Assembly (NCBI RefSeq): GCF_001277295.1
Contig: NZ_CP011456.1
Span: 248,001-312,000 of the forward strand
DNA: 64,000 nucleotides
Source: Anabaena sp. WA102
Lineage (GTDB): Bacteria > Cyanobacteriota > Cyanobacteriia > Cyanobacteriales > Nostocaceae
Direction of reading: 5' to 3'
Shown: positions 26,740 through 35,065 of the stretch, piece after piece
Numbering within the stretch: the stretch's first letter is position 1
How the letters are laid out: every line of letters starts with the position of its first letter
The notes under the pieces: generated by a model
Databases searched by the model: none
Seen by the model: only the letters and a program-made list of their open reading frames with translations
What the model was told of the DNA's origin: nothing
Position numbers and translations under genes: made by a program

Positions 26740-27771
26740 GCAGTGAACCGACCTTTGGTCAAAACATCATTTGTTGTCGAATCTGGCTCTTTACTGTATC
26801 CCCTCACGGTCTACAGACACTTGCTGCTGTACGAATTTTGCCCTTGGGTAGTGTTTCGTAGAAAAGGCAAGTCCGCTCATAGCGCAGCGTGGCATTAGCC
26901 ATAGTCATTGTCAGAGGAAGCCCCTGCGTTGACCGGAAATTTTAGATTTTAGATTTTAGATTTTAGATTAAAAAAATTTAGTATGGGTTTCCGTCTTTCA
27001 GGACGGAAAAATACTCGCTGCGCTGCGTACGCTTCGCTAACGTAAATCCCAAATCCAAAGTTTTCGAGCTTCTACACTTGTTTGGTGGAGTCAATCCAAA
27101 ATCGTTCGACTGAGCGAAGTCGAAGTCCAAAATCGTCAATCCAAAATCGAGTGACTTCTCACTGCACGACAATCTCAGAGTTTGCTTGCGTGACCCTTGA
27201 CCTGATCTAAACAATCTTCACCATGCACTCCTGATACTCAATAATTAAACACTAAGTAATTAGATCATGGATGAGTGAGAGACTTGGTTTGAAGAACTCT
27301 CTATACCACCCACAAACTACAAACTGGTTTAACCATAGGTGTTTGATGGTTTAGATATAAGGTAATCTCACGCCATTAGCATCTGATAACATAGCGTGGC
27401 GTTAGCCATGTCTTCACTGGCAGAAACCGCTGAAAAATCCAATTCTCGCTTATGTAGGATTGGTAACAATCAGGTAAGCAGTAAAACACAGGCAACGAGG
27501 GCAAACCTTATCTTTATCATTGTAGATTTAGAGCGCACTTCTTTAAAAATACTTCTAGATATCTAATTGGGTAATTAGTATAGCATTTTAAAGATAGACA
27601 ACAATTTGTGTTGAACAACTGCTAGTATCAGAACATATTTAAAATTGTGAGTGCTTAGTTCTCAGTAAGACTTTATATTGAAATATAGGGTTTTGTCTAG
27701 GGGATTGGTAATTGGTATGCTAAACACGGTTGAGACATGGACTTTTACAAAATTACGAAAAACCTAGATTT
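26740..27771. other. Long intergenic region with dispersed repeats
   Basis: About 1 kb without a credible gene. It holds a tandem ATTTTAG run (26938-26969), a hairpin TTTCCGTC/GGACGGAAA near 26,986-27,010, the GCGCTGCG-type mini-repeats at about 27,010 and 27,395, and the palindrome GTTCGACTGAGCGAAGTCGAA (27104-27124). A 78-codon minus-strand ORF here is built from these repeats. No tRNA, tmRNA or 6S-like RNA was recognised by eye, but an unknown RNA cannot be excluded. Confidence 0.6.
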
Positions 27772-28007
27772 GTAGGGGTAAAGCAAGAGCTTCATTGGTG
27801 TCAACTTAAGCTCAAATCCCTACCACATCTCGTTCCTAGTCTCTGACTAGGAATGCAGTTGATGAGGCTCTGCCTCTAATATCATTGAAGGCAGAGCCTT
27901 CTAGAATTCATTCCCAGTCAGAGACTGGGAACGAGACGACTTGAGTTCTTTGCGGGATAGATGTTTTACGTTAAGTTGACACCAATAAGCTTTTGCTTTA
28001 CCCCTAC
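27772..28007. repeat. 236-bp imperfect palindrome (GTAGGGGTAAAGC ends)
   Basis: Arms GTAGGGGTAAAGCAAGAGC and its near-complement GCTTTTGCTTTACCCCTAC enclose TTGGTGTCAACTTAA on both sides. An inner pair (CTCGTTCCTAGTCTCTGAC / CAGTCAGAGACTGGGAACGAG) and a central AGGCTCTGCC/GGCAGAGCC hairpin follow. An AACACGG repeat flanks both ends. It looks like a large miniature element with a cruciform-capable structure and no ORF. Confidence 0.7.
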
Positions 28008-28157
28008 CCACAGAATCAAATTATTAAGCCGTGTTGAGTATAATTGGTAATTGGTAATGGAGAAAAATTCTTGACTCATTCCCTGTTCCCTGTTCCCTGT
28101 TCCCTGTTCCCTGTTCCCTAATTAAGAACTGACGTTATTAGGAAAATTTAGATAAAA

Positions 28158-28880
28158 ATGGTTGAAAGCATTATGTTGGCACAATTCCAGAACTTGTACC
28201 CCAACGGCAGTATTATCTCAGAACTAATAGAAATTTTTCAAGGGAAATATATCGTCCGTGTCAGTATACAACTCGAAGGCATCACCAAGGCAACGGGTAT
28301 GGCAGGAGCAGAAACAGTAGAAGCAGCAGAAGACCAAGCTAGAGATAGAGCATTCACAGTTCTAGGCATCAAAAACCTCCCAGTAGAAGCCACAAAATCA
28401 GCTTCACCATCAGTAACTCCACCACCAATCAAACCTGCTCTACAGGAATCGCCACCCCTTCCTCCGGTCAGCAACACCAACACTGCAATATATACACCAC
28501 CCTTTCTAGAAGAGCAAATTGATACTCAAGTTACAAAACCAGAAATATTCCCACATCAAGAACCAGAATCTCGACCCTTAGCAGAAGTCCCTCCGAGTAA
28601 TGTTACACCGTTCACCCCTCGGAGTTACACACCTTACGAAGATACTGGTGTCCAGTCAGCCATTGGTAAAAACAAAAGACGCAATGAACCAGTCAACTTA
28701 TCTGATGTTATTGCCCAAACAGACGTAGAAATCGAGCGATTAGGCTGGACACCAGAACAAGGAAAAGATTATCTAGTCAAAACCTACAGCAAACGAGGAC
28801 GTTCTCTCCTAAGTGAAGAAGAACTACGAAATTTTCTCACTTACCTCAAATCCCAACCAGACCCCATTGCGGGATTTTAG
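28158..28880 (+). CDS. Hypothetical protein with C-terminal helical motif
   Basis: 240 residues in three parts. Residues about 1-75 form an alpha/beta domain (FQGKYIVRVSIQLEGITKAT, then AEDQARDRAFTVLGI). A Pro/Thr-rich low-complexity linker spans about 80-175. A C-terminal helical domain (about 185-235) reads VEIERLGWTPEQGKDYLVKT and SLLSEEELRNFLTYLK. The two ends faintly recall ssDNA-annealing (Rad52-like) proteins, where such a helical tail is common, but this is inference. The ATG at 28158 is used; an ATG six codons later is possible. Confidence 0.55.
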   Translation: MVESIMLAQFQNLYPNGSIISELIEIFQGKYIVRVSIQLEGITKATGMAGAETVEAAEDQARDRAFTVLGIKNLPVEATKSASPSVTPPPIKPALQESPPLPPVSNTNTAIYTPPFLEEQIDTQVTKPEIFPHQEPESRPLAEVPPSNVTPFTPRSYTPYEDTGVQSAIGKNKRRNEPVNLSDVIAQTDVEIERLGWTPEQGKDYLVKTYSKRGRSLLSEEELRNFLTYLKSQPDPIAGF

Positions 28881-28919
28881 CATCAGGAGTCACCTGAGTT
28901 CGGAGTTCGGAGTTCGGAG

Positions 28920-28954
<35 letters not shown>

Positions 28955-28970
28955 TTAGGAGGAAGTTATC

Positions 28971-29053
28971 CAATGACCAATGACCAATGACCAATGACCA
29001 ATGACCAATGACCAATGACCAATGACCAATGACCAATGACCAATGACCAATAA
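28971..29053. repeat. Heptamer tandem array CAATGAC x11
   Basis: Eleven perfect head-to-tail copies of CAATGAC (28971-29047) plus a degenerate CAATAAC, ending within a few bases of the clpP stop codon. The preceding 70 bases hold a second array of GGAGTCA/GGAGTTC heptamers. There are no spacers, so this is not a CRISPR array. Confidence 0.9.
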
Positions 29054-29659
29054 CTAAACTAAAGCTACAGGACGACTACCAGCAGCATGACGGTCAATTA
29101 CTTGGTCAATCAATCCATAGTCCCTAGCTTCAGCAGGAGACATGAAGAAATCACGTTCTGTATCTTCAGAAATTCGCTCAAAAGGTTGCCCAGTATGTTC
29201 AGCAAGATATTCATTCAGCCGCTGCTTGTGATACAAAATTTCGCGGGCTTGAATTGCTATATCAGTCGCCTGTCCTTGTGCGCCACCGAGAGGTTGGTGA
29301 ATCATAATCCGTGAATGGGGTAAACTCATCCGCTTACCCTTTGTACCCGCGCTAAGGAGAAAAGCTCCCATACTTGCGGCTAATCCAGTACAAATTGTAC
29401 AGACATCGGGGCGGATATGCTTCATTGTATCAAAAATACCCATGCCCGCTGTTACTGAACCACCAGGAGAATTAATGTACATATATATGTCCTTCTCCGC
29501 ATCCTCAGAATCTAAAAACAACAGTTGGGCAACAATCAAGTTGGCCAGATTGCTATCAACCTGTTCTCCCAAAAAAATAATCCGCTCACGCAACAGCCGT
29601 GAATAGATATCAAAGGCACGTTCGCCTCGACCCGATTGTTCAATAACGATAGGAATCAT
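29054..29659 (-). CDS. clpP: ATP-dependent Clp protease proteolytic subunit
   Basis: A 201-residue ClpP serine protease subunit that forms a tetradecamer with Clp/HSP100 ATPases. Catalytic Ser is in GLAASMGAFLL (about 99), His in HSRIMIHQP (about 124) and Asp in the SEDTERDFFMSPAEA region (about 170). N-terminal RAFDIYSRLLRERIIFLGE is typical. The triad is complete, so this is a catalytic ClpP rather than a ClpR. Cyanobacteria carry several clpP genes; which paralogue this is cannot be told here. Confidence 0.93.
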   Translation of the reverse strand: MIPIVIEQSGRGERAFDIYSRLLRERIIFLGEQVDSNLANLIVAQLLFLDSEDAEKDIYMYINSPGGSVTAGMGIFDTMKHIRPDVCTICTGLAASMGAFLLSAGTKGKRMSLPHSRIMIHQPLGGAQGQATDIAIQAREILYHKQRLNEYLAEHTGQPFERISEDTERDFFMSPAEARDYGLIDQVIDRHAAGSRPVALV

Positions 29660-30080
29660 TTAGCGTGTTTTTAGCTATTTTTCATTTATTCTATCGGTGA
29701 CAAAGGCTAATTGTGTTGAAATTGCCAATTAACATTCAAAGAAACTGGGTAAAGAGAACAGATAGGATTTTTTATGAAGAAATATATCTTACGCAAATAT
29801 CAGTATTTATACGGTTTCCAGTAATTGAGTACCTGGAGTATTGGAATTGTCTATTTCCGTAAATTTAAAAATAAATTTGTAGTTACAAGACACTTTTTTG
29901 AAAAATAACCGTCTCAGTTGTTAGGTACATATAAAGAGAGATCTAGATCACATTCTTTAATAGATTTCTGCGATATTCTCAAGTTATATTCACCGAATTC
30001 GATAAACCAATAACACAAAGTGCATTGAGAATAACAATTTCCTATGGAGTCCCATCCATATAAATAAAAAGAGGGTTATT
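29660..30080. other. AT-rich intergenic region upstream of clpP
   Basis: A 420-bp leader region for clpP (minus strand) and the small ORF at 30081 (plus strand). No repeat family, RNA or clear promoter pair was recognised in it. Confidence 0.5.
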
Positions 30081-30236
30081 ATGCTAGAAAAACTTATACA
30101 AGCAGCCTTTATTACATTTTTATTGCAACTTATCGCCGTATTGAGTAATACTACTCCAATACGTCCCAAGGTAGTCTCACCTATTTCAGAAATGTCAGCG
30201 CCTATAATTAGTTCGACTTTTCATATTTCGGAGTAA
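30081..30236 (+). CDS. Possible small membrane protein, 51 aa
   Basis: A 51-codon ORF too short for routine calling. It has GAGGG 5-6 bases before the ATG, a hydrophobic N-terminal segment (LIQAAFITFLLQLIAVL, residues 5-21) able to span the membrane, and a Ser/Pro-rich tail ending STFHISE. It lies in an otherwise empty 646-bp spacer. No family is recognised; coding status is uncertain. Confidence 0.35.
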   Translation: MLEKLIQAAFITFLLQLIAVLSNTTPIRPKVVSPISEMSAPIISSTFHISE

Positions 30237-30306
30237 AATGCAAGATATAGGAAACAGAGAACAGGGTCAAATTCTTCCCTGTTCCCTGATTATCAGTCTT
30301 TTATTT

Positions 30307-31275
30307 TTAATTCCTGCTGGCGGTACTAGTCATAACTTTATTTTTGCTGTTTTTGCTAGATTGATTATTTCCACCTGTAATGCTGCGGAAATATAGTCCA
30401 CCAATACTGGTAAGAAATACTAAATATCCTACAGCTTGAACAATATATATTTTGTCCCTATAACCAAATAATGATTTGAGAATGATACCGGGGAATTGTT
30501 CATCAGATAAGATTTTTTCGGTATTCCAAACTATTGGACCTAAGATGCAAGAATGAATTCTGGTAAAGTGTTCATAATAGAAACAAAGATTTTCTGAAGA
30601 ACGACTACTCAGGGACAGATTGGCTATAGCTTCATCAAAGTGTTGTAACCCGGAGACTACTAAGCCAGAAACAATTAATATTAATAAAACGCCCATGATT
30701 TGGAAAAATTGGCGGATATTAATTTTCACACCCCATTTAAATAATAGAACCCCAATAGCTGCGGCTGTTGCTAAACCACCCAGTGCGCCTAAAGTTGGTA
30801 ATAAACCTTGTTGAAAATTGGCTGCAACAAATAAAACAGTTTCAAATCCCTCGCGGACAATAGCGACTAAAATTAAACTAAAAACTCCCCAAGCAGCATT
30901 TGAGTTTTTGCCTAATGCGTCTGTGACTGCTCCCTCAACTTGTGCTTTCATAAATCTGGCTTGTTTTGTCATCCAGATAAGCATCCAACTGAGCATAACT
31001 ATAGCTAAAACACTAAATATACCTTCTAATGTTGGCTCAACAACGGAGGTATATTGAGGATTAATAGATCCTAAGAATTTAATGATCCCCGTAAATAAAA
31101 TACCGATTAAGCCACTAACTATAATACCAACAATAACACCAGCATAAACCCAAGGGTTCAATCGAGATTGTTTGGCTTTTTTTAATAATGCGAGGACAAT
31201 ACCCACAACTAGAGCGGCTTCCACACCTTCTCTGAGGGTAATTACAAAAGTAGGTAGAGCGGTACTAAAATTCAT
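30307..31275 (-). CDS. FTR1-family iron permease (EfeU-like)
   Basis: A 322-residue membrane protein with about seven helices. Two REGxE motifs that bind Fe in FTR1/EfeU are visible: LREGVEAALVVGIVLALL (about residues 14-31) and VREGFETVLFVAA (about 138-150). The family imports iron, often after oxidation by a multicopper oxidase or peroxidase. A loop with LCFYYEHFTRIHSC between the last helices is unusual in having two Cys and two His. It is third in a minus-strand series after the HhH-EfeO-like lipoprotein and the ferritin-like gene, pointing to an iron-uptake set. Confidence 0.85.
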   Translation of the reverse strand: MNFSTALPTFVITLREGVEAALVVGIVLALLKKAKQSRLNPWVYAGVIVGIIVSGLIGILFTGIIKFLGSINPQYTSVVEPTLEGIFSVLAIVMLSWMLIWMTKQARFMKAQVEGAVTDALGKNSNAAWGVFSLILVAIVREGFETVLFVAANFQQGLLPTLGALGGLATAAAIGVLLFKWGVKINIRQFFQIMGVLLILIVSGLVVSGLQHFDEAIANLSLSSRSSENLCFYYEHFTRIHSCILGPIVWNTEKILSDEQFPGIILKSLFGYRDKIYIVQAVGYLVFLTSIGGLYFRSITGGNNQSSKNSKNKVMTSTASRN

Positions 31276-31356
31276 TTTATTAGTCAGTTGTTAGTTGTCA
31301 GTTGTCAGTTGTCAGTTGTCAGTTGTTAGTTGTCAGTTGTCAGTTGTCAGTTGTTA

Positions 31357-31526
31357 GAGGATGTTTTAAAAGTGGTATTCCGTAATTTTCATCACATTGC
31401 TACCCCCCCTTTCCCCTTGTAAAGGGGGGAAACAATAAAAATCCAGTTCCCTCCCCTTGTAAAGGGGAGGGTTAGGGAGGGGTAAAAAATATTTGATACA
31501 TCAACCATAACTTTTCAAACACCCTC
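31357..31526. repeat. Miniature element family D, copy 1 (TTA target duplication)
   Basis: A 170-bp element with ends GAGGATGTTTTAAAAG and CTTTTCAAACACCCTC, flanked on both sides by TTA. The inside is rich in CCCCCCTTTCCCCTTG/AAGGGGGG stems. It lies between the ferritin-like and FTR1 genes and is followed by more TTGTTAG heptamers. Copy 2 interrupts xisH. Confidence 0.85.
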
Positions 31527-31619
31527 TTAGTTGTTAGTTGTAGATTTTGCTTCTCGTGATTTATAACGTCTAACGTCTAAGGTCTAACTTCTGACTCCTG
31601 ACTCCTGACTCCTGCTTTA

Positions 31620-32054
31620 TTAGCTGAAATCGCGTAACATTTTCTTGAGTTCGAGATTGTGCATCTCTTCTTGTCCGATCATACCACGAGTAAATTCTTC
31701 TAAATAGATACTGGCATTATTGACGGTTTCTAGAAGAGTTTTGTACATATCCAAAGCTTTCTTTTCATGGGATAAACTTTCTTGTAATATGTCCTTAACA
31801 TTATGCTTGAAAGTTTCTTCCATTGGAGCAATTCTCAACGTAGGATGCCCTTCTAAGCCTGTGAGAATTTCTCCTACTTGTTGAGCATGAAGTAAAGATT
31901 CTGCGGCTTGTGCTTTGAAGAATGCCACAATGGGGATACGATTAGGACCTGTCACCATTAAGGAATAATGGGTGTAACGAACTACCCCTGCTAGTTCAAA
32001 TTCCATGATGGAGTTGAGAATATCAATGGTCTTTTGGTGGTCGAGTTCTTGCAT
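31620..32054 (-). CDS. Ferritin-like (bacterioferritin-type) protein
   Basis: 144 residues forming a four-helix ferritin-like bundle. Candidate di-iron ligands are Glu in MEFELAGVVRYTHY (about 18-21), Glu and His in AAESLLHAQQVGE (about 51-62), Glu in LSHEKKALDMY and Glu/His in IGQEEMHNLEL near the C-terminus. It is slightly shorter than classic bacterioferritin and no haem-ligand Met is confirmed, so it may be a Bfr-like or Dps-like member. It sits between FTR1 and an EfeO-like gene, supporting iron storage or ferroxidase function. Confidence 0.75.
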   Translation of the reverse strand: MQELDHQKTIDILNSIMEFELAGVVRYTHYSLMVTGPNRIPIVAFFKAQAAESLLHAQQVGEILTGLEGHPTLRIAPMEETFKHNVKDILQESLSHEKKALDMYKTLLETVNNASIYLEEFTRGMIGQEEMHNLELKKMLRDFS

Positions 32055-32234
32055 TAGTTGTTAAGTTGAGCAAAGTTACATGAGGAGAGTTTTTAGATAC
32101 CAATTATTAGTGAGCAGTTATACTTTTTTCAGGTTTTAAAACCCCAAACTGGTTTCACTTTTGGTTTTTAACTATTTTCTCTCTTATTCACCATTTTAAA
32201 CGTCTTATTCTGGACTTCCAATGGTGTGAAAATA

Positions 32235-33263
32235 CTAATTTTGTGCTTTAGTGCTGGTTTTTGTTCGCACTTTTTGGGTATTTTCCTCGATGATTTTTAC
32301 TAGCTTGGTAACATCTTCTGGAGTGCTGACTGCTTGGACTGGAGGGATAGCAGTACGCCAAACTTTCACCAATTCCATAAAAGCTGTATCTATGGCTTTG
32401 TGCGACTCAGGATGTTCTTGAGTCATTTGGCTAGAAATACCTTTATATAGTTCTTGAGAGTAGACTATAAAGCCACGAGAATCTTGATACTCAATGGGGG
32501 CGGTAATTTTGCCGTTGGCAATTGCTGCGCCATATTCTGAGTTAGCAGCATCTAGTAAACCGTTGATAACTTGGAGAACAAATTCGGGTTTCCTACGTTC
32601 TTCGGTTGGTAAAGCGGCGATCGCACTATCCACAGCTTGCACGGAAGTGGTAAAGTTAGTTTTTATTTTGGCATCCTTGGGATTAGATTTAACTAAATCG
32701 GTTAAACTGACCAAATTACTTTTAAATTCTTTAACTTTGCGCTCATCTAATTGTTCTTCAATATCAATATAAATCTCTTCTACTGGATGTCCAATATGGG
32801 GTTGAGCTTGTTTGGGTTGATTTTGATCTAGTAGTTCTTTGGCTACTAAAAGATGTCCTTTCATTAACCCCAATTTGGTCATGTAGTCAATATCTTTAGC
32901 TTCACCTGTAAGTACCACTTCCTCAACTGTCACCATGTCTTTAATTTGGTCAAACTGTGGTTGAGTAATCACTTTTTTACTGACCAAATCCGTTGGATTA
33001 GCGTAGGGACGATTAGCTTGGATTTTGTTGGATAAAGCCGGAATTCCTAATGTAGCTTCTAATTTATCTAATTGGGATAAAATTGCATTATTGATATTAA
33101 TTTTAGCTTTACCACTATGACCGCTATGGGCGCTGGTTTCGGCAACTTGGGCTGTACTTGGTGTTGATTTAACATCTGCTGTGGGTGAGTCGCTGGTACA
33201 AGAACTCAGGGAAATCATCGCACAAGCCGCGATAGATAAGAATAAATAACGGAATTTGATCAT
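32235..33263 (-). CDS. Lipoprotein with HhH domain and EfeO/imelysin-like domain
   Basis: 342 residues. A lipoprotein signal ends in SLSSCTS (Cys about 22). Residues about 50-110 resemble a ComEA-type helix-hairpin-helix unit (INNAILSQLDKLEATLGIPA, then ANPTDLVSKKVITQPQFDQI). Residues about 125-335 form a helical domain resembling EfeO/imelysin, with an HxxE motif in GHPVEEIY (about 158-162). EfeO proteins bind iron for the EfeU permease. The gene is first of the minus-strand iron series; AGGAGT precedes its ATG. The HhH plus EfeO combination is unusual: HhH normally binds DNA, but may here act as a protein scaffold. Confidence 0.7.
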   Translation of the reverse strand: MIKFRYLFLSIAACAMISLSSCTSDSPTADVKSTPSTAQVAETSAHSGHSGKAKININNAILSQLDKLEATLGIPALSNKIQANRPYANPTDLVSKKVITQPQFDQIKDMVTVEEVVLTGEAKDIDYMTKLGLMKGHLLVAKELLDQNQPKQAQPHIGHPVEEIYIDIEEQLDERKVKEFKSNLVSLTDLVKSNPKDAKIKTNFTTSVQAVDSAIAALPTEERRKPEFVLQVINGLLDAANSEYGAAIANGKITAPIEYQDSRGFIVYSQELYKGISSQMTQEHPESHKAIDTAFMELVKVWRTAIPPVQAVSTPEDVTKLVKIIEENTQKVRTKTSTKAQN

Positions 33264-33299
33264 TTTTACTCCTGGTAAATTGAATAGTTCTAACCAGCT

Positions 33300-33429
33300 T
33301 AAGTAGGTGGGCGGAGGAAAATCAAAATATATTCCGTTTTGTAAAATGGCTGAAACTCAACCACAATAACGCATAAGGGTAGATTTACATATCGTTACAC
33401 ATTTTGGTTATTTTACGTTCACCTACTTA
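33300..33429. repeat. Miniature element family A, diverged copy
   Basis: Ends TAAGTAGGTGG and TCACCTACTTA mark a 130-bp element whose interior has diverged. It retains TTTGGTTATTTTACGTTCACC at the right and lacks the heptamer run. It sits immediately upstream of the EfeO-like gene and may contain its promoter. Confidence 0.7.
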
Positions 33430-33529
33430 ATAGCTTTTTTAATAACCTCTTACTTTTGATCTATCACAAATGAGAGGTTTTATCAAATAATTTATCTAGG
33501 ATTCTAAATTATTTGCCTATGTACTTATA

Positions 33530-33703
33530 TTATTTTTTACTAAAGAGCGTGTTTTTATGAGCATAATGCAAATTATGCTGATATTCAATCATCTTTTTTT
33601 GGGCAACTGGATAATGAATACTAGAAACTGGAATAGTTTGCATGAGTCTTGTAGCTTGTTGCCAAGTATTAACAACTTGTTGCCATTGCTGTAAAGCCCA
33701 CAT
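33530..33703 (-). pseudogene. C-terminal fragment of a TPR-like cyanobacterial protein
   Basis: A 57-codon ORF reading MWALQQWQQVVNTWQQATRL, with IPVSSIHYPVAQKKMIEYQH and NLHYAH after it. This pattern (W..A..L...IP.....Y..AQ.K..EY..N...A) closes many cyanobacterial TPR and kinase-associated proteins. An in-frame TGA lies just before the Met, and no upstream domain is present. Interpreted as a gene remnant. Confidence 0.5.
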
Positions 33704-34026
33704 TCAGCATGAGTAAATATACTCAAAATATTTTTCCCAGCAGGTTATTTTGTCAAAAAAAGAATTTCATAAAACAGCTAAAACCCAATCATAATAACAA
33801 CTTCATGCTTTTTGCAATCTAGGTCGGTATTCAATGAATTTAATCTCAAACCAACTAATTTATTGACATTATTCTCAATAAGCTTGATTCTAGCTCTACC
33901 TAAAGCTGCGATGGCTACGCCGCGCCGAAGGCATCGCCCTAATATAGAATTGCGTGTAATTGTCTGAAAGCCTTATTATCATTGGGTTATAGATAATTCC
34001 GAAAATTCAAAAAATACCTGCGGAAT
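33704..34026. other. Intergenic region with mini-repeats
   Basis: No gene. Contains a GCTGCGATGGCTACGCCGCGCC mini-repeat relative at about 33,905-33,935, the same dispersed type seen at 21,880, 27,395 and 42,790. It separates two gene remnants and probably records past insertions or deletions. Confidence 0.5.
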
Positions 34027-34164
34027 GTGGTTTCTAAAGTTCAAGCCCAGCAAGTACGCACAATTTCTAAACAGCGGATTTTAGGAGATGCTATGGGTAG
34101 TTTGAGTACAGAATTGATAGAATTAGTGAATGCTGCGCTCAAATTACATCTCTCTTTAGAGTGA
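34027..34164 (+). pseudogene. MazF/PemK toxin C-terminal remnant
   Basis: An open frame without a start reads VVSKVQAQQVRTISKQRILG and then MGSLSTELIELVNAALKLHL, ending in a stop. This is the C-terminal third of a MazF/PemK-type mRNA interferase (the RTI.K.R..... GSLS.E....V..ALKLHL pattern). The N-terminal catalytic part and any antitoxin are missing, so this is a degraded toxin gene beside the cyclitol cluster. Confidence 0.65.
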
Positions 34165-34208
34165 ATTACAATTTTGGGAGATTGAAAGAAATATTTCTAT
34201 CTAAAATC

Positions 34209-34976
34209 TTAGCTTTGGGCATATCCACCATCCACAACCAATGTCTGACGAGTGATTGCTCTGGAGGTGTCCGAGGCCAGAAACAGATAAGTTCCCACTA
34301 ATTCATCTGGTGTAAGTTCGATGGGAATCAATTGTTGCTCGTGTAGATTTTTGTGTTTGGCTTCTGGTGTCACCCATTGATCTATCTGTCTTTCGGTCAT
34401 AATCCAACCTGGTGCTACAGCATTCACCCGGATATGGTGTTTCCCCACTGCCGTCGCCAGACTGCGAACCATACCGATAATTGCTGCCTTAGTTGTGTTG
34501 TAGGCAATCATATCTGGTTTAGCAACCCACACTACATGAGAACTAGTCATAATGATGCTACCTCCACCAACAGCGATCATGTCGGGCAAAAGTTCACGGC
34601 AAGTCACGAAATAATGCACCACATTTAACTGAAACAAGTCGTTCCACTGGTTCTCTGACATTTCCAATAAGGGATATCTAGGATCATAACCAGCGTTATT
34701 AATTAAAACATTCACCACAGGTCTTTCTTTTTTAACCTGTGCCAAGGTTGCAGTTAGTGCTGAGGTATCAGTTAAATCTACAGAATATACATTAACTTTA
34801 CATCCTAATTGTTCACATTCTGTAGCTATTAATAACCCCTTGTCGTAGTTTATATCTAAAATAGTTACCTCAGCTGACTGTTCTGCAAAGGTTCGAGCTA
34901 AAGCTTCTCCAATACCCTGACTACCACCTGTAATCAAAACGTGCTTATTTTTCAAATCGGGATAGATTGGATGCAT
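34209..34976 (-). CDS. SDR-family dehydrogenase
   Basis: A 255-residue classical short-chain dehydrogenase: cofactor loop TGGSQGIGEALARTFAEQ (about 16-33), NNAG (about 91-94), catalytic Ser in MTSSHVVW, YNTTKAAIIG (Tyr/Lys at about 158/162) and a C-terminal DGGYAQS. Asp in ILDINY after the second strand favours NAD(H). It is the last gene of a four-gene minus-strand cluster with a DOI-synthase-like cyclase, so it may oxidise or reduce a ring hydroxyl/ketone of the cyclitol. That substrate is inferred. Confidence 0.85.
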   Translation of the reverse strand: MHPIYPDLKNKHVLITGGSQGIGEALARTFAEQSAEVTILDINYDKGLLIATECEQLGCKVNVYSVDLTDTSALTATLAQVKKERPVVNVLINNAGYDPRYPLLEMSENQWNDLFQLNVVHYFVTCRELLPDMIAVGGGSIIMTSSHVVWVAKPDMIAYNTTKAAIIGMVRSLATAVGKHHIRVNAVAPGWIMTERQIDQWVTPEAKHKNLHEQQLIPIELTPDELVGTYLFLASDTSRAITRQTLVVDGGYAQS

Positions 34977-35065
34977 GATTTTCTCCAGTATTTATCTATT
35001 AGAGACGTTACCTATAACATCTCTACAAATGTTTAATTACTCAAATTTAGCTTGGCAAACTCAGG

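Noticed and set aside
26978..27214. 78-codon minus-strand ORF
   Set aside because: Its sequence consists of dispersed repeats (CAATCCAAAATCG, CGAAGTCGAAG and ACGCTTCGC types); no domain or start signal.
28971..29053. CRISPR-like array
   Set aside because: Units are 7 bp and contiguous with no spacers, and no cas genes are in the window.
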